Positions 28,632 through 44,843 of a DNA stretch of 63,045 bases are shown here, piece by piece (within the stretch, counting starts at the first letter, position 1; every line of letters begins with the position of its first letter). Origin of the DNA: Halomonas caseinilytica (GTDB lineage: Bacteria; Pseudomonadota; Gammaproteobacteria; Pseudomonadales; Halomonadaceae); the NCBI RefSeq assembly GCF_001662305.1, contig NZ_BDEP01000018.1, positions 1 to 63,045 on the forward strand, given 5' to 3'. Position numbers and translations under genes: made by a program. The notes beneath the pieces are model-generated. The model did no database searches. It was not told where the DNA came from and was given only the letters and a program-made list of their open reading frames with translations.

Positions 28632-29017
28632 CAGCGCTCCCCCTCATCATCATGGCGTGAGCGGTCGTCGGCAACCGCCTCGTCGATCAAGGAGGACAGG
28701 CGCTGGCCGCGCTCCAGGCTGGCGTCATAGTGGAAGCGCAGCTCCGGCACATGACGCAGCTTGATGCGGCGAGCGATCTGTCCACGCAGGAAGCCGGCGG
28801 CCCGCTTGAGAATCTTCAGGTTCTCCGCGACCCGCTCGTCATCGTTTTCTCCCAGCAGGGTCACGTGGACATCGGCATAGCCCAGGTCACGACTGACCTC
28901 GACGCCGCTGACGGTGACCATGCCCAGGCGCGGGTCCTTGACCTCGCGCTGGATGAGGACCGCCAGCTCCTTCTGGAGCTGGTCGGCCACACGGTCGGTA
29001 CGCTTGAATTCACGCAT
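28631..29017 (-). CDS. rbfA: Ribosome-binding factor A
   Basis: Cold-shock-associated 30S maturation factor with a KH-like fold. The 128-aa product begins MREFKRTDRVADQLQKELAVLIQ and contains VKDPRLGMVTVSGVEVSRDL and LRFHYDASLERGQRLSSLI, all typical. It lies 18 bp after infB and overlaps truB by 1 bp. Confidence 0.97.
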   Translation of the reverse strand: MREFKRTDRVADQLQKELAVLIQREVKDPRLGMVTVSGVEVSRDLGYADVHVTLLGENDDERVAENLKILKRAAGFLRGQIARRIKLRHVPELRFHYDASLERGQRLSSLIDEAVADDRSRHDDEGER

Positions 29018-29035
29018 GGTCGGTTCCTCGAGCGA

Positions 29036-31570
29036 TCAGAGCGTCCGCTCGACCTTGACCTGATCGAAGACCTCGATCTTGTCGCCGACCTGGACGTCGT
29101 TGTAGTTCTTCACACCGATACCGCACTCCATGCCGTTGCGGACCTCGTTGACGTCGTCCTTGTAACGGCGCAGGGATTCGAGCTCGCCCTCGTAGATCAC
29201 CACATTCTCGCGCAGCACGCGGATCTTCTTGTGGCGATGGACGGTTCCCTCGACCACCATGCAACCGGCCACGGCACCGATCTTGGGAGCGCGGAAGACG
29301 TCGCGGACCTCGGCCACACCGACGATCTCTTCCTTCCACTCCGGCTCGAGCATGCCGCTCATGGCCTGCTTGACCTCGTCGATCAGCTGGTAGATGACGC
29401 TGTAGTAGCGCAGCTCCAGGCCTTCGCGTTCGATGATCTCGCGGGCCGCGGCATCGGCACGCACGTTGAAGCCGATCACGATGGCCTCGGAGGCCAGCGC
29501 CAGGTTGGCATCGGTACCGGTGATACCGCCGACGCCGGAAGACACCACGGAGACCTGCACCTCGTCGGTGGACAGTTCCTCGAGCGCACCCTTGATGGCC
29601 TCCAGAGAACCCTGCACATCGGCCTTGAGGACGATGTTGAGCTTGGCGGCCTCTTCCTGGCCCATCTGGCTGAACATGTTCTCCAGCTTGGCCTTCTGCT
29701 GGCGGGCCAGGCGAACCTCGCGGTACTTGCCCTGGCGGAAGTTGGCGACTTCGCGCGCCTTCTTCTCGTCATCGAGCACCATGAAGTCGTCGCCGGCCTC
29801 CGGCGTACCATCCAGGCCCTGAATCTCGACCGGCATGGCCGGACCGGCTTCATCGACCTGCTTGCCGAGCTCGTTGGTCAGCGCACGCACGCGGCCGTAA
29901 TGCAGGCCGGCGAGCACGATGTCGCCCTTCTTCAGGGTGCCGTTCTGAACCAGCACGGTAGCCACCGGGCCACGGCCCTTGTCGAGTCGGGACTCGACCA
30001 CCACGCCCTTGCCGGGCGCTTCGGGAACAGCCTTGAGCTCAAGCACCTCGGACACCAGCTGGATCGACTCCAGCAGCTCCTCGATGCCATCGCCGGACTT
30101 GGCGGAAACATGCACGAACTGGGTATCGCCACCCCATTCCTCGGAGATCACGCCGTGCTGTGACAGCTCGTTCTTGACGCGATCCGGGTCAGCGTTCGCC
30201 TTGTCGATCTTGTTGACCGCCACCACCATCGGCACGCCTGCCGCCTTGGAGTGCTCGACCGCCTCAATGGTCTGGGGCATGACGCCGTCATCGGCCGCGA
30301 CCACCAGCACCACCACGTCGGTGGCCTTGGCACCGCGCGCACGCATGGCGGTAAATGCCGCGTGACCAGGCGTATCGAGGAAGGTCACGCCACCGTGGTC
30401 GTCCTCAACATGGTAGGCACCGATATGCTGGGTAATGCCGCCGGCCTCGCCGGTCGCCACCTTGGCGCGACGGATGTAGTCGAGCAACGAGGTCTTGCCG
30501 TGGTCGACGTGCCCCATGACGGTGACGACAGGCGAGCGCGTGATCTCATCACCCTCGTAGGAGATGCCCTCGAGCACTTCCGTCTCCAGTGCATCGTCCT
30601 TGACCAGCTTGGGCTTGTGGCCCATTTCTTCGACCACGATGGCCGCGGTGTCCTGGTCGATGGTCTGGTTGATGGTCACCGCCGCGCCCATGGTGAACAT
30701 GGCCTTGATGACCTCATTGGCCTTGATCGACATCTTGTCGGCCAGGTCCGCCACGCTGATGGACTCCGGAATAGAGACCTCACGGACGATCGGCTGGGTC
30801 GGCTTCTGGAAGCCGTGCTTGCCGCCACCCTGGCTGCTGCCGCCACGACGACTCCCGCGACGCTCGGCGCGCTTGGCCTTGCGACCACCACGACGACGCT
30901 CCTCGCGATCGCTGCGATCCTCGTCACGGTCACCACCACGGCCTTTCTTGCCGGCCTTGCCGCTGGCCTTCTTGACGGCCGCACGACGCCCCTCGGTGCG
31001 CCCTTCCTTCGGCGGTGCCGGAGCTTCCTCGGGCGCGGGCTCGGTGGTTTCGAGCTCCGGCACCGGAATCTCGGGCTCCGGTTCGGCCTGGGCAGCCTGC
31101 TCGGCCTGCGCCTTCTCGGCCTCGGCCTTCTCCGCGGCCTCGCGAGCGGACTCTTCGGCGCGACGCTTGGCTTCCTCGGCCTCCTGTGCCTCGCGCTTGG
31201 CTTCGGCCTCGGCCATGTCGCCCACCAACTGGCGCGGGCCATGGTCCTCGACCTTGGATTCCTCGGCCGGCTCTTCCTCGCGCTTCACGTAGGTACGCTT
31301 CTTGCGAACCTGCACCTCAATGCTCTTGCCACGCTCGCCGGTATTGATACGGCTGCGGGTCTTACGGGTCAGGGTGATGCGGTTCTTCGCCCCCGAGCCA
31401 CTACCGCCGTGGCTCTTGGTGAGGTAATCGAGCAGCTTGCGTTTGTCCTCTTCGGAAACGGCGTCGCCCTCGGACTTGTGCTCGAGTCCGGCTTCTTTCA
31501 TCTGCTCCAGCAGACGGGGCACATCGCGCCCCACCTTTGCTGCAAAATCCTTAACGGTCATTTCTGACAT
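29036..31570 (-). CDS. infB: Translation initiation factor IF-2
   Basis: GTPase that delivers fMet-tRNA to the 30S subunit. The product is 844 aa. An N-terminal IF2N domain ([21 protein letters not shown]) is followed by a long Ala/Glu/Lys/Arg-rich low-complexity stretch (about 95-240) and a second IF2N-like segment. The G domain (about 340-510) has [20 protein letters not shown] and NKIDK, and domains II-IV follow. It is in the nusA-infB-rbfA order, 28 bp after nusA. The initiator tRNA it uses is encoded upstream in the same cluster. Confidence 0.98.
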   Translation of the reverse strand: MSEMTVKDFAAKVGRDVPRLLEQMKEAGLEHKSEGDAVSEEDKRKLLDYLTKSHGGSGSGAKNRITLTRKTRSRINTGERGKSIEVQVRKKRTYVKREEEPAEESKVEDHGPRQLVGDMAEAEAKREAQEAEEAKRRAEESAREAAEKAEAEKAQAEQAAQAEPEPEIPVPELETTEPAPEEAPAPPKEGRTEGRRAAVKKASGKAGKKGRGGDRDEDRSDREERRRGGRKAKRAERRGSRRGGSSQGGGKHGFQKPTQPIVREVSIPESISVADLADKMSIKANEVIKAMFTMGAAVTINQTIDQDTAAIVVEEMGHKPKLVKDDALETEVLEGISYEGDEITRSPVVTVMGHVDHGKTSLLDYIRRAKVATGEAGGITQHIGAYHVEDDHGGVTFLDTPGHAAFTAMRARGAKATDVVVLVVAADDGVMPQTIEAVEHSKAAGVPMVVAVNKIDKANADPDRVKNELSQHGVISEEWGGDTQFVHVSAKSGDGIEELLESIQLVSEVLELKAVPEAPGKGVVVESRLDKGRGPVATVLVQNGTLKKGDIVLAGLHYGRVRALTNELGKQVDEAGPAMPVEIQGLDGTPEAGDDFMVLDDEKKAREVANFRQGKYREVRLARQQKAKLENMFSQMGQEEAAKLNIVLKADVQGSLEAIKGALEELSTDEVQVSVVSSGVGGITGTDANLALASEAIVIGFNVRADAAAREIIEREGLELRYYSVIYQLIDEVKQAMSGMLEPEWKEEIVGVAEVRDVFRAPKIGAVAGCMVVEGTVHRHKKIRVLRENVVIYEGELESLRRYKDDVNEVRNGMECGIGVKNYNDVQVGDKIEVFDQVKVERTL

Positions 31571-31598
31571 TACGACCCTCCTCAGCCCGTGACCCGTG

Positions 31599-33092
31599 TT
31601 ACTGTTCGCTCTCGAACCATGGCGCGCGGGCGGTCATGATCAGTGACGCGGCGCGCTCGTCGTCCAGCTCTTCGATATCGGTCAGATCATCGACGGACTG
31701 TTCGGCGAGATCCTCCATGGTGACGATGCCCCGACTGGCCAGGATGAAGGCCAGATGGCGCTCCATGCCGTCCATCGCCAGCAGGTCGTCGGCCGGCTGG
31801 GCGCCATCGAGTTCTTCCTCGGAGGCGATGGCCAGGTTCAACAACTCGTCCTTGGCGCGAGCGCGCAGCTCCTCGATGAGTTCTTCGTCCAACTCCTCGA
31901 TTTCCAGCATTTCCTCCACCGGGACGTAGGCGACCTCTTCGAGGGATGTGAAGCCCTCTTCGACCAACAGGCGTGCCACGTCATCGTCGACGTCCAGGTG
32001 CTGAATGAAGTGCTCGACCAGGCTATCGATCTCCTGGTCGCGCTTGGCCTCGGCCTCGGCCTCGGTCATGACGTTCAGACGCCAGCCGGTAAGCTCGGAG
32101 GCCAGGCGTACGTTCTGGCCACTGCGGCCGATGGCCTGGGCCAGATTGTCCTCGCCGACGGCCACGTCCATGGCGTGGGCGTCTTCATCGACGAGAATGG
32201 AAGCGACATCCGCCGGCGCCATGGCGTTGATCACCAACTGGGCGGGGTTGTCGTCCCACAGCACGATATCCACCCGCTCGTTCTGCAGCTCGGTCGATAC
32301 CGCCTGGACCCGAGAGCCGCGCATGCCGACGCAGGCGCCTACCGGATCGATACGACGATCATTGGTCTTGACCGCGATCTTGGCGCGCGACCCGGGGTCG
32401 CGCGCCGCTCCCTTGATTTCAATGAGCTGCTCGGCGATTTCGGGCACCTCGATCTTGAACAGCTCGATGATCAGCTCCGGACAGGTCCGGGACAGGATCA
32501 ACTGAGCGCCGCGAGCCTCGGGATCGACCTTGGTCAACAAGGCGCGCACCCGCTCGTTCATGCGGTAGCGCTCGCCGGGAATCATCTCGCTGCGCGGCAA
32601 GAACGCCTCGGCGTTGTCTCCCAGGTCGATGATCAGGCCATCACGTGTCGTCTTCTTGACGATGCCGGCCACCAGTTCGCCCTCGCGCTCGGCGTAGAGG
32701 CTCACGACCTCGGCACGCTCGGCCTCGCGCACCTTCTGCACGATGACCTGCTTGGCAGTCTGAGCCGCGATCCGACCGAAGGTGGCGTTCTCGATACGCT
32801 CCTCGACCACGTCCCCCAGGCCCAGCGGCGGATCGCGACGCTCGGCGAAGGAAAGCTTGATCTGGGCATCCGGTCCATCGAAGTCGTCGTCTTCGACCAC
32901 CTCCCAACGCCGGAAGGTCTCGTAGTCGCCGGTACGCCGATCGATATGCACGCGCACGCTGACTTCCTCATCCTCGAAGCGCTTGCGAGACGCGCTGGCC
33001 AGCGCGGCCTCGACGGCCTCGAAAATCACCTCGCGGGGGACCCCCTTTTCATTGGAGATCGCATCGACGACCGCCAGAATCTCTTTACTCAT
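31599..33092 (-). CDS. nusA: Transcription termination/antitermination factor NusA
   Basis: RNA polymerase-associated elongation factor. The 497-aa product has the N-terminal polymerase-binding domain ([17 protein letters not shown]) and an S1 domain near residues 135-200. Two KH domains follow ([32 protein letters not shown]), then two acidic C-terminal repeats (about 365-490), as in Escherichia coli. It lies 40 bp after rimP. Confidence 0.97.
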   Translation of the reverse strand: MSKEILAVVDAISNEKGVPREVIFEAVEAALASASRKRFEDEEVSVRVHIDRRTGDYETFRRWEVVEDDDFDGPDAQIKLSFAERRDPPLGLGDVVEERIENATFGRIAAQTAKQVIVQKVREAERAEVVSLYAEREGELVAGIVKKTTRDGLIIDLGDNAEAFLPRSEMIPGERYRMNERVRALLTKVDPEARGAQLILSRTCPELIIELFKIEVPEIAEQLIEIKGAARDPGSRAKIAVKTNDRRIDPVGACVGMRGSRVQAVSTELQNERVDIVLWDDNPAQLVINAMAPADVASILVDEDAHAMDVAVGEDNLAQAIGRSGQNVRLASELTGWRLNVMTEAEAEAKRDQEIDSLVEHFIQHLDVDDDVARLLVEEGFTSLEEVAYVPVEEMLEIEELDEELIEELRARAKDELLNLAIASEEELDGAQPADDLLAMDGMERHLAFILASRGIVTMEDLAEQSVDDLTDIEELDDERAASLIMTARAPWFESEQ

Positions 33093-33132
33093 GACTTAGC
33101 CTCGCCAGAAAACCCGTCCTTTTGCACCGACA

Positions 33133-33594
33133 TCACGAACCGAACCGAGGCACGATACGCGCCTGATCGATGCTCTCGATGGGAAAGCAATATTCCTCGC
33201 CGTCGAGCTGCAACAGCACCTCGTCGCCTTCAATACCGGCCAGCAATCCCTGGAACTTGCGTCGTCCGTCGAACGGTGCACGCAGCTTCACAGCCACCGT
33301 GTGCCCCGCATAGCGCTCGAACTGGTCGAGGGTGAACAACGGTCGATCCATCCCGGGAGACGACACCTCGAGTCGATACTCTCCGGCAATAGGGTCTTCG
33401 ACATCCAGCACCGCACTGACCTGACGGCTGACATCGGCGCAGTCATCCACGCCAACGCCCTCCGAATGGTCGATGAAGATCACCAACCGCGAGTGCTTGC
33501 CCTGAGACAGATAATCGATACCCCAGAGTTCGAAGCCCATGGCCGTCACCACTGGCTCGATCAACGCTTTCAGCGCAGTATCCTTGGTTGCCAT
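33133..33594 (-). CDS. rimP: Ribosome maturation factor RimP
   Basis: Needed for 30S subunit maturation. The 153-aa, two-domain product has GFELWGIDYLSQGKHSRLVIFID, the signature SRQVSAVLDVEDPI, and YRLEVSSPGMDRPLFT. The Sm-like C-terminal domain begins near residue 95. It follows tRNA-fMet on the same strand, the classical metY-rimP-nusA arrangement. Confidence 0.97.
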   Translation of the reverse strand: MATKDTALKALIEPVVTAMGFELWGIDYLSQGKHSRLVIFIDHSEGVGVDDCADVSRQVSAVLDVEDPIAGEYRLEVSSPGMDRPLFTLDQFERYAGHTVAVKLRAPFDGRRKFQGLLAGIEGDEVLLQLDGEEYCFPIESIDQARIVPRFGS

Positions 33595-33716
33595 GGAAGA
33601 AAGCTCCTACAGCCGTTGCATCAGGCACCTGGCCAGGAGTGAACAGGAAAGTCAGGTGGCTGATTGGCGTTGCCTCGGGACAACCGGCCGATCTCGACCG
33701 ACGGGCTGGCCGCTAA

Positions 33717-33746
33717 CAAAAAGCCCCTTCGCAGGAAGGGGCTTTT
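33717..33746 (-). terminator. Intrinsic terminator after tRNA-fMet
   Basis: AAAAGCCCCTTC (33719-33730) and GAAGGGGCTTTT (33735-33746) are exact inverses around GCAG. On the minus strand it is followed by TTTTTG. It should end much of the secG/tRNA transcript before rimP; in related operons such sites are bypassed by NusA-dependent antitermination. Confidence 0.8.
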
Positions 33747-33815
33747 ACAAGAAACCTGTATACCACTTCGGCTCTCTGGCATGCCCCTAACATCGCTGCA
33801 TGCCTGCCAGGAAGA

Positions 33816-33892
<77 letters not shown>

Positions 33893-34014
33893 TCAATCTA
33901 GGCCGGTGATTGTATGCCTGAACCCTATTGGCGTCAAGCCACAATGGCACCGTTCTGCCAATCCTGCTACTGAGGCCGACACTTGGCGAGGCGTCTCACC
34001 ATGTCGGTTTCAGA

Positions 34015-34101
34015 TGGTGCCGAAGGCGGGACTTGAACCCGCACGACCGTAAGGTCACTACCCCCTCAAGATAGCGTGTCTACCAATTCCACCACTTCGG
34101 C
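34015..34101 (-). tRNA. tRNA-Leu (GAG)
   Basis: An 87-nt class II tRNA with a long variable arm and CCA encoded. The acceptor GCCGAAG pairs with CTTCGGC. The anticodon loop is CTTGAGG (GAG), decoding CUC/CUU. It lies between secG and tRNA-fMet, as leuU does in enteric bacteria. Confidence 0.96.
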
Positions 34102-34131
34102 ATCAGGGGACGGCTGGCAAAAACGAGGGCT

Positions 34132-34494
34132 TCAGCTGCCGCCCTCCTCCAGCACTGGCGCTGCATTATCCTCGCTATTACCGCCTTCGTCAAGGGTCGG
34201 ATCGGCACTTTGCTGCTCAATCACTTCGGCATCGGGAATTCCCGTTTCTTCCGGCGCCTCGCCCGCCTGGGAGGCGAAGTAGGCCAGGGTCAACGAGGTC
34301 GCGAAAAAGGCCGCCGCCAGCACGGCGGTCGCACGTGACAGGAAGCTGCCGCTACCGCGAGAACCGAACACGGTCTGAGAGGCGCCGCCGCCAAAAGAGG
34401 CGCCGGCATCGGCCCCCTTGCCCTGCTGCAGCAGGATCAAGGCGACCAGGGCGATGGCGATCGCCACATGGATCATGAGAATGGCAACTTGCAT
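34132..34494 (-). CDS. secG: Protein translocase subunit SecG
   Basis: Accessory inner-membrane subunit of the SecYEG translocon. The product is 120 aa with two transmembrane segments (about residues 3-21 and 54-73). The conserved cytoplasmic loop QQGKGADAGASFGGGASQTVFGSRGSGSFLSRAT lies between them. The C-terminal tail is acidic. It is 4 bp downstream of tpiA. Confidence 0.96.
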   Translation of the reverse strand: MQVAILMIHVAIAIALVALILLQQGKGADAGASFGGGASQTVFGSRGSGSFLSRATAVLAAAFFATSLTLAYFASQAGEAPEETGIPDAEVIEQQSADPTLDEGGNSEDNAAPVLEEGGS

Positions 34495-34498
34495 GGAT

Positions 34499-35248
34499 TC
34501 AACCTGCTGACTGACAAATGGCTAGGAAATCATCGATCTTGAGAGAGGCGCCGCCGACCAGGCCGCCGTCGATATCCGGCTGAGCCAACAGCTCGGCCGC
34601 ATTGTCGGCCTTCATGCTGCCGCCATACAGTAACTGGGTCTTTTCCGCGAGACCGTCGTCGTAGGCAGCCAGCCGGCGGCGGAGGGCAGCGTGAATCGCC
34701 TGCGCCTGCTCGGGAGTGGCGGTACGGCCGGTGCCGATGGCCCATACCGGCTCGTAGGCGATCACCAGTCGATGGCGTTGCTCGGCCTCCAGCGCGTCCA
34801 GGACCGCTTCCAACTGGCCGATTACAACCGTTTCACCGCGACCGTCATCACGCTCCTCGAGGGTCTCACCCAGGCACAGCACTGGTGTGAGGCCAACCTC
34901 CAGCGCGCGACGCACGCGCGCCAGCACCGCCGAGTCATCTTCACCGAACAGGGTACGCCGCTCGGAGTGACCGACCAGCACCAGGGTCGCGCCGACCTCG
35001 CGAAGCATCTCGCCGCTTACCTCTCCGGTGAAGGCCCCGGCAGGCTGGTCACTGAGCGTCTGCGCCCCCAGTACCGCGCGAGTGCCCGCCAGCGCACGGG
35101 AGGCAGACTCCAAGTAGGGGAAGGGCACCATCAACGCGACCTCGAGACGCGACGGCAGGTCGGCATCGGCAAGCGCCTGGCCGAAGGTCTCGACCAGGCT
35201 CAGGGAACCGTTCATCTTCCAATTGCCGGCGATCAGCGGCATAGGCAT
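34499..35248 (-). CDS. tpiA: Triosephosphate isomerase
   Basis: Interconverts dihydroxyacetone phosphate and glyceraldehyde-3-phosphate. The 249-aa TIM barrel has all catalytic residues: Lys in GNWKMNG, His in LVGHSERR, and Glu in AYEPVWAIGTG, plus the phosphate loop LYGGSMKADN. A start two codons later (MPLIAGNWK) is equally possible. It lies between glmM and secG, a standard arrangement. Confidence 0.97.
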   Translation of the reverse strand: MPMPLIAGNWKMNGSLSLVETFGQALADADLPSRLEVALMVPFPYLESASRALAGTRAVLGAQTLSDQPAGAFTGEVSGEMLREVGATLVLVGHSERRTLFGEDDSAVLARVRRALEVGLTPVLCLGETLEERDDGRGETVVIGQLEAVLDALEAEQRHRLVIAYEPVWAIGTGRTATPEQAQAIHAALRRRLAAYDDGLAEKTQLLYGGSMKADNAAELLAQPDIDGGLVGGASLKIDDFLAICQSAG

Positions 35249-35296
35249 GCGACATCCTCTTTCAAGGTGGGCCGAAATGGTATAGGAGCACCATTG

Positions 35297-36646
35297 TCAA
35301 GACAACATGCTCTCGACATCATCAGCCAGGCGACGCGCCAGATGTTGAACATCCAGATGGGGGCGCCCCTCGACCATGACGCGAATCAGCGGCTCGGTCC
35401 CCGAGGGCCGAAGCAGGACACGCCCCTGCCCCTCCAGCTCGGTTTCCATGGTGGATACCGCTTCCTGCAAGGCAGCGTCTTCCATCAGGGCCCGGGCATC
35501 GGTACCCGGCGTCAGGCGCACATTAATCAACGCCTGGGGTGCTTTCTCGAGGCCCTCCAGCAGCTCGCCCAGCGCCCGACCCTCTCGCGCCATCACCGAC
35601 AACACCTGAAGGGCCGACACGATGCCATCACCCGTGGTCTGCACATGGCCGCAGACGATGTGCCCCGAGGACTCGCCTCCCAACTGCCAACCGTTGGCGG
35701 CCAGCCGCTCCATGACGTAACGATCGCCGACCTTGGCGCGCTCGAAGGGTACATCCAGCGTTTCCAGCGCCGCGGCCAGGCCAAAATTGCTCATCAGGGT
35801 TCCCACGACCCCGCCTCCGAGCTCACCCCGTGCGTGGCGGTCCCGGGCGATGATATAGAGAATGTCGTCGCCATCGACCTCGCGGCCATCGGCATCCACC
35901 AGTAGCACGCGGTCGCCATCGCCATCGAAGGCCACGCCAAGATCGGCTCCCTCGCGGATAACTGCCGCACGCAATGCCGCCGGCTGCGTGGAGCCGACCT
36001 CATGGTTGATGTTGAGTCCGTCGGGATTGGCACCGATCAAGCTGACCTCGGCGCCCAGCTCGCGAAGCACGCTGGGCGCGATGTGATAGGTGGCGCCATG
36101 GGCGCAATCGACGACCATTCGCAAGCCATGCAGACTGACCCGGTCGGGAATGGTCGACTTGCAGAACTCGATATAGCGGCCGGCAGCATCGTCCACCCGC
36201 CGGGCCTTGCCCAGCTCGTGTGGCGCCACCGTGGTCAAGGGCTCATCGAGCATCGCTTCGATGCGCTCCTCGACGGCGTCGGGCAGCTTGACGCCCTCGG
36301 CGGAGAAGAACTTGATGCCATTGTCGGCAAAGGCATTGTGGGAGGCCGAGATGACGATCCCGGCGTCGGCCCGGAAGGTGCGCGTCAGGTAGGCGATGCC
36401 CGGCGTCGGCATCGGGCCGAGCAGGATGACATCGACGCCGGCGGCAGAGAGCCCGGCTTCCAGCGCCGACTCGAACATGTAGCCGGAAATCCGCGTATCC
36501 TTGCCGATCAGCACCTTCGCCCGTCCGGATTCGCGCGTCAGCACCCGGCCGGTGGCCCACCCCAGCTTCAACATGAAATCTGCGGTGATAGGCGTTTCAC
36601 CGACGGTGCCGCGAATGCCATCGGTACCGAAATAGCGTCTAGTCAT
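35297..36646 (-). CDS. glmM: Phosphoglucosamine mutase
   Basis: Converts glucosamine-6-phosphate to glucosamine-1-phosphate for UDP-GlcNAc and peptidoglycan. The 449-aa product begins [14 protein letters not shown]. It has the phosphoserine loop [16 protein letters not shown] (Ser about 103), the metal-binding [18 protein letters not shown] and [15 protein letters not shown]. It overlaps folP by 8 bp, implying coupled translation. Confidence 0.97.
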   Translation of the reverse strand: MTRRYFGTDGIRGTVGETPITADFMLKLGWATGRVLTRESGRAKVLIGKDTRISGYMFESALEAGLSAAGVDVILLGPMPTPGIAYLTRTFRADAGIVISASHNAFADNGIKFFSAEGVKLPDAVEERIEAMLDEPLTTVAPHELGKARRVDDAAGRYIEFCKSTIPDRVSLHGLRMVVDCAHGATYHIAPSVLRELGAEVSLIGANPDGLNINHEVGSTQPAALRAAVIREGADLGVAFDGDGDRVLLVDADGREVDGDDILYIIARDRHARGELGGGVVGTLMSNFGLAAALETLDVPFERAKVGDRYVMERLAANGWQLGGESSGHIVCGHVQTTGDGIVSALQVLSVMAREGRALGELLEGLEKAPQALINVRLTPGTDARALMEDAALQEAVSTMETELEGQGRVLLRPSGTEPLIRVMVEGRPHLDVQHLARRLADDVESMLS

Positions 36647-37505
36647 TGTCGCAACCTTCCTTGAGTACGGCCCAGGCCATGTTCACCGCGTCCACGTGGG
36701 GCCCCACATCATGCACGCGAAGGATACGCGCACCTCGCTCCACGGCCAGGGCGGACAGCGCCAGCCCGCCAGCGAGGCGCTCCTCCACCGGCCGCTCGAG
36801 CACCTTGCCGATCATGCTCTTGCGTGACATGCCCACCAGAATGGGCAACTCCAGCAAGGTCAGGCGCTCCATGTATTTGAGCAGCCGTAGATTGTGCTCG
36901 ACGGTCTTGGCAAAGCCAAATCCGGGGTCGATCAACAGGCGATCGCGACGCAGTCCCGCCGCTTCGCAGGCCGCCACCCGGGACTCGAGGAATTCAGCCA
37001 CGGCGTCTTCCACGGGTCGATCATAGTATGGCGCATCCTGCATGTCGCCCGGCTCGCCGAGCATGTGCATCACACATACCGGCAGCCCGGTGGCGGCAGC
37101 CGCCCGCATCGCTCCATCGCGACGCAGGTTCCGCACATCGTTGAGCATGCCGGCTCCCGCACTGGCGGCTTCACGCATCACGTCCGGCGTGCTGGTGTCC
37201 ACCGAGACCAGGGCATCGAGTTCGCGAACCAGCGCTTCCACGACCGGCATGACGCGATCAAGCTCTTGCTGGGTCGACACCTCGGCGGCGCCGGGACGCG
37301 TCGATTCCCCGCCCACATCGATGATCGCCGCGCCTTCGGCAAGCATCCGTTCGGCGCGCGCCAAGGCATCATCCAGGGCGACGTGGCGTCCGCCGTCGGA
37401 AAAGGAGTCGGGAGTGACATTGAGGATCCCCATCACATGGGGAAAGGAGAGATCCAGCCGGTGGCGGCCACACTGCAGGGAGTTCGAAGCGGAGGTCTGC
37501 ATCAT
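36639..37505 (-). CDS. folP: Dihydropteroate synthase
   Basis: Joins p-aminobenzoate to hydroxymethyl-dihydropterin pyrophosphate, the product of the FolK encoded at 19.5 kb. The 288-aa product has [16 protein letters not shown] (about residues 22-37), [11 protein letters not shown], and the C-terminal [15 protein letters not shown]. The start is the tandem Met at 37505; the frame is open 23 codons further over ftsH-proximal sequence. It lies between ftsH and glmM, the normal order. Confidence 0.96.
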   Translation of the reverse strand: MMQTSASNSLQCGRHRLDLSFPHVMGILNVTPDSFSDGGRHVALDDALARAERMLAEGAAIIDVGGESTRPGAAEVSTQQELDRVMPVVEALVRELDALVSVDTSTPDVMREAASAGAGMLNDVRNLRRDGAMRAAAATGLPVCVMHMLGEPGDMQDAPYYDRPVEDAVAEFLESRVAACEAAGLRRDRLLIDPGFGFAKTVEHNLRLLKYMERLTLLELPILVGMSRKSMIGKVLERPVEERLAGGLALSALAVERGARILRVHDVGPHVDAVNMAWAVLKEGCDND

Positions 37506-37596
37506 TATCCTGGGAATATCGAATACCGGGCCTCGGCCCTCTACGGCGAAGGCGCCCCGAAGGGCGCCTGGCAATCAACGGGAACGGGCGCCGGCG

Positions 37597-39573
<1,977 letters not shown>

Positions 39574-39788
39574 GGGACTACCCTCAATTGCAAGAATCCG
39601 TCGGCCGCATGCGCCTGGTGTTTCGACACTACATCAGGCGCACATGTTCAGCCAGGACGCGGACCTCGGTCCACTCTGTTACTGCCCACTGTGGCATAAT
39701 TGCGCCGCCTTGTCCGGCCATTGCGCCGTTAGCCCCAGCCTATGGGGCTTTCATCACATCCGGCCGAGCCACACCCCGAAGACCGCGC

Positions 39789-40451
39789 TCAGCCACGAAA
39801 ACCTTCCGCCAGTAGATACACCTCGCGGGACCGCGCCCGCGACGCCTCCGGCTTGCGTGTCACCACCCGCTTGAAGCCGGCACGCAGCTCCTTCAGGTAG
39901 GCATCGAACCCTTCCCCCTGGAACACCTTGGCCAGGAAGACGCCGCCCGGCGACAAGGTCTGTCGCGCCAGGTCCAGGGCCAACTCCACCAGGTACATGG
40001 CCTGAGGCTGGTCGATCGCCGCCATGCCACTCATATTGGGGGCCATGTCCGACATCACAAGGTCGACCGGACGATTCCCGAGCCGCGCCAGGATCTCCTC
40101 GAGCACGTGCTCCTCGGTGAAATCGCCTTGCACGAAATCGACCCCCGCCAGGGCATCCATCTCGAGAATATCGGAGGCGATCACCATGCCCTCGTCGCCG
40201 ACCTTCTCGGCAGCCACCTGGCTCCAGCCTCCGGGCGCGGCACCGAGATCGATCACCGTCATGCCGCTTCGCAGCAACTTATCCTTCTCGTCGAGGGCCA
40301 GCAGCTTGTAGCTGGCCCGGCTACGATAGCCGTCCTGCCAGCTCTGCTGGACATAGCGATCATCGAAGTGTTCCTTGAGCCATCCGGCACGACTCTTGTG
40401 GGAGCCGCGTCGGCCGGCACCCTTGGTACGGGAATCATGGGAAGATGCCAC
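39789..40451 (-). CDS. rlmE: 23S rRNA (uridine-2'-O)-methyltransferase RlmE
   Basis: Methylates U2552 in the ribosomal A-loop. The 220-aa product has [27 protein letters not shown], the SAM motif [14 protein letters not shown] (about residue 65), [11 protein letters not shown] (catalytic Asp) and [10 protein letters not shown] (catalytic Lys). I chose GTG 40451 ([11 protein letters not shown]), preceded by AGGTGA, over a start 36 codons upstream because that extension is not family-like. It is divergent from yhbY. Confidence 0.93.
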   Translation of the reverse strand: MASSHDSRTKGAGRRGSHKSRAGWLKEHFDDRYVQQSWQDGYRSRASYKLLALDEKDKLLRSGMTVIDLGAAPGGWSQVAAEKVGDEGMVIASDILEMDALAGVDFVQGDFTEEHVLEEILARLGNRPVDLVMSDMAPNMSGMAAIDQPQAMYLVELALDLARQTLSPGGVFLAKVFQGEGFDAYLKELRAGFKRVVTRKPEASRARSREVYLLAEGFRG

Positions 40452-40632
40452 GGCATCACCTGTAGAATGATCTGGATGTCGGGCGGTCGAGCGAATTCCG
40501 GGATGACCTGGGACTAAGGTGCTGACCTGCGGGCCCGGCGACTCGGCACAATAACGCACCGTAGCGGTTTCGCCGCGTCACGATACGCCGTACCATGGGC
40601 ACAGCGCGCCAACCGGGAAGAATCAAGATACC

Positions 40633-40959
40633 ATGAGCTTGTCACAGGCACAAAAGAAAGCATTTCGCAGCATCGGCCACCATCTCGACCCCGTGGTCAC
40701 GGTGTCGGAGAACGGGATCTCCGAAGGCGTGATCACCGAACTGGACCGAGCCCTCCAGGACCACGAACTAATCAAGGTCAAGCTGGCCCTGCCCGAGCGC
40801 GACGATCGCGCCGCCATGATCGACGAACTGCTCGACGCCAGCGGCGCCGAACTGATCCAGAAGATCGGCAAGGTCGCCCTGCTCTACCGCCACAATCCGA
40901 AGGTCAACCCGAAGCTTTCCAACATCAAGCGCTTCGAGGAGCACCACGGACGGCGCTGA
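40633..40959 (+). CDS. yhbY: YhbY family CRM-domain RNA-binding protein
   Basis: Associates with pre-50S particles. The 108-aa single CRM domain begins LSQAQKKAFRSIGHHLDPVVTVSENGIS and has the family GxxG-like loop near KIGKVALLYRHNP. In gammaproteobacteria it is regularly divergent from rlmE, as here. It ends at a strong bidirectional terminator shared with greA. Confidence 0.94.
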   Translation: MSLSQAQKKAFRSIGHHLDPVVTVSENGISEGVITELDRALQDHELIKVKLALPERDDRAAMIDELLDASGAELIQKIGKVALLYRHNPKVNPKLSNIKRFEEHHGRR

Positions 40960-40974
40960 TCCCGCGCTTCGCGC

Positions 40975-41065
40975 GAACTGGAAGCTGGCCAAGTCCCAAC
41001 AGCCGTGGATACAAAACACCCCCGCAGCACTGCTGCGGGGGTGTTTTTCTTCAAGCTTCCAGCTC
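40975..41065. repeat. Inverted GGAAGCT repeat flanking the yhbY/greA terminator
   Basis: GAACTGGAAGCTGG (40975-40988) and CAAGCTTCCAGCTC (41052-41065) are inverse matches at 12 of 14 positions. They bracket the terminator at 41013-41047, making a larger cruciform-capable unit. It may be a small dispersed intergenic repeat; only this copy is in the window. Confidence 0.5.
41013..41047. terminator. Bidirectional terminator between yhbY and greA
   Basis: A 15-bp perfect stem (41013-41027 with 41033-41047) has A4 on one side and T5 on the other, so it works in both directions. It separates convergent yhbY and greA. Confidence 0.88.
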
Positions 41066-41082
41066 AAGGGGTCGAGCCTGGG

Positions 41083-41555
41083 TCAGAGATGCTCGACGCT
41101 CGCGATCTCGTACTCGACATCCCCGCCAGGCGTGCGCACCAGCACCACCTCGCCCTCTTCCTTGCCGATCAAGGCGCGGGCGATGGGTGATGTCACCGAG
41201 ATCTGGCCGACCTTGATGTCAGCCTCGTCCTCACCGACGATCCGGTAGGTCACTTCCTCATCGTTCTCCAGGTTGATCAGTTCCACCGTCACCCCGAAGA
41301 TGACCTTGCCGGTCTTGGGCAGCTTGGTGACATCGATGACCTGCGCATTGGAGAGCTTGCCCTCGATCTCCTGGATCCGCCCCTCGATGAAGCCTTGCTG
41401 CTCGCGGGCGGCGTGATACTCGGCATTCTCCTTGAGATCGCCGTGTTCGCGCGCCTCGGCGATGGCGGCGATGACGTTGGGCCGCGCCTCGCTCTTGAGG
41501 TGTTCGAGCTCATCGCGAAGACGCTGCTCACCGACGACGGTCATCGGGACCTTGT

Positions 41556-41559
<4 letters not shown>
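41083..41559 (-). CDS. greA: Transcription elongation factor GreA
   Basis: Rescues backtracked RNA polymerase by stimulating transcript cleavage. The 158-aa product has an N-terminal coiled coil with [19 protein letters not shown] and the acidic tip region [23 protein letters not shown]-terminal FKBP-like domain ends YEIASVEHL. The start at 41559 overlaps the carB stop by 4 bp (ATGA), so it is the last gene of carA-carB-greA. Confidence 0.97.
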
Positions 41560-44786
<3,227 letters not shown>

Positions 44787-44843
44787 GGTGCTTCCCGCAA
44801 GAGTGGTGACGGACGAGGGGCGACGATCGATCGGGTGCGGGCG

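Noticed and set aside
28730..31567. Two long plus-strand frames opposite infB
   Set aside because: Antisense shadows of a GC-rich gene; no signatures and infB is intact.
39574..39788. Sigma-32 promoter sought upstream of ftsH
   Set aside because: CTTGAA occurs at the ftsH start but no CCCCAT box lies at the right distance; the upstream rlmE leader also has none with acceptable spacing.
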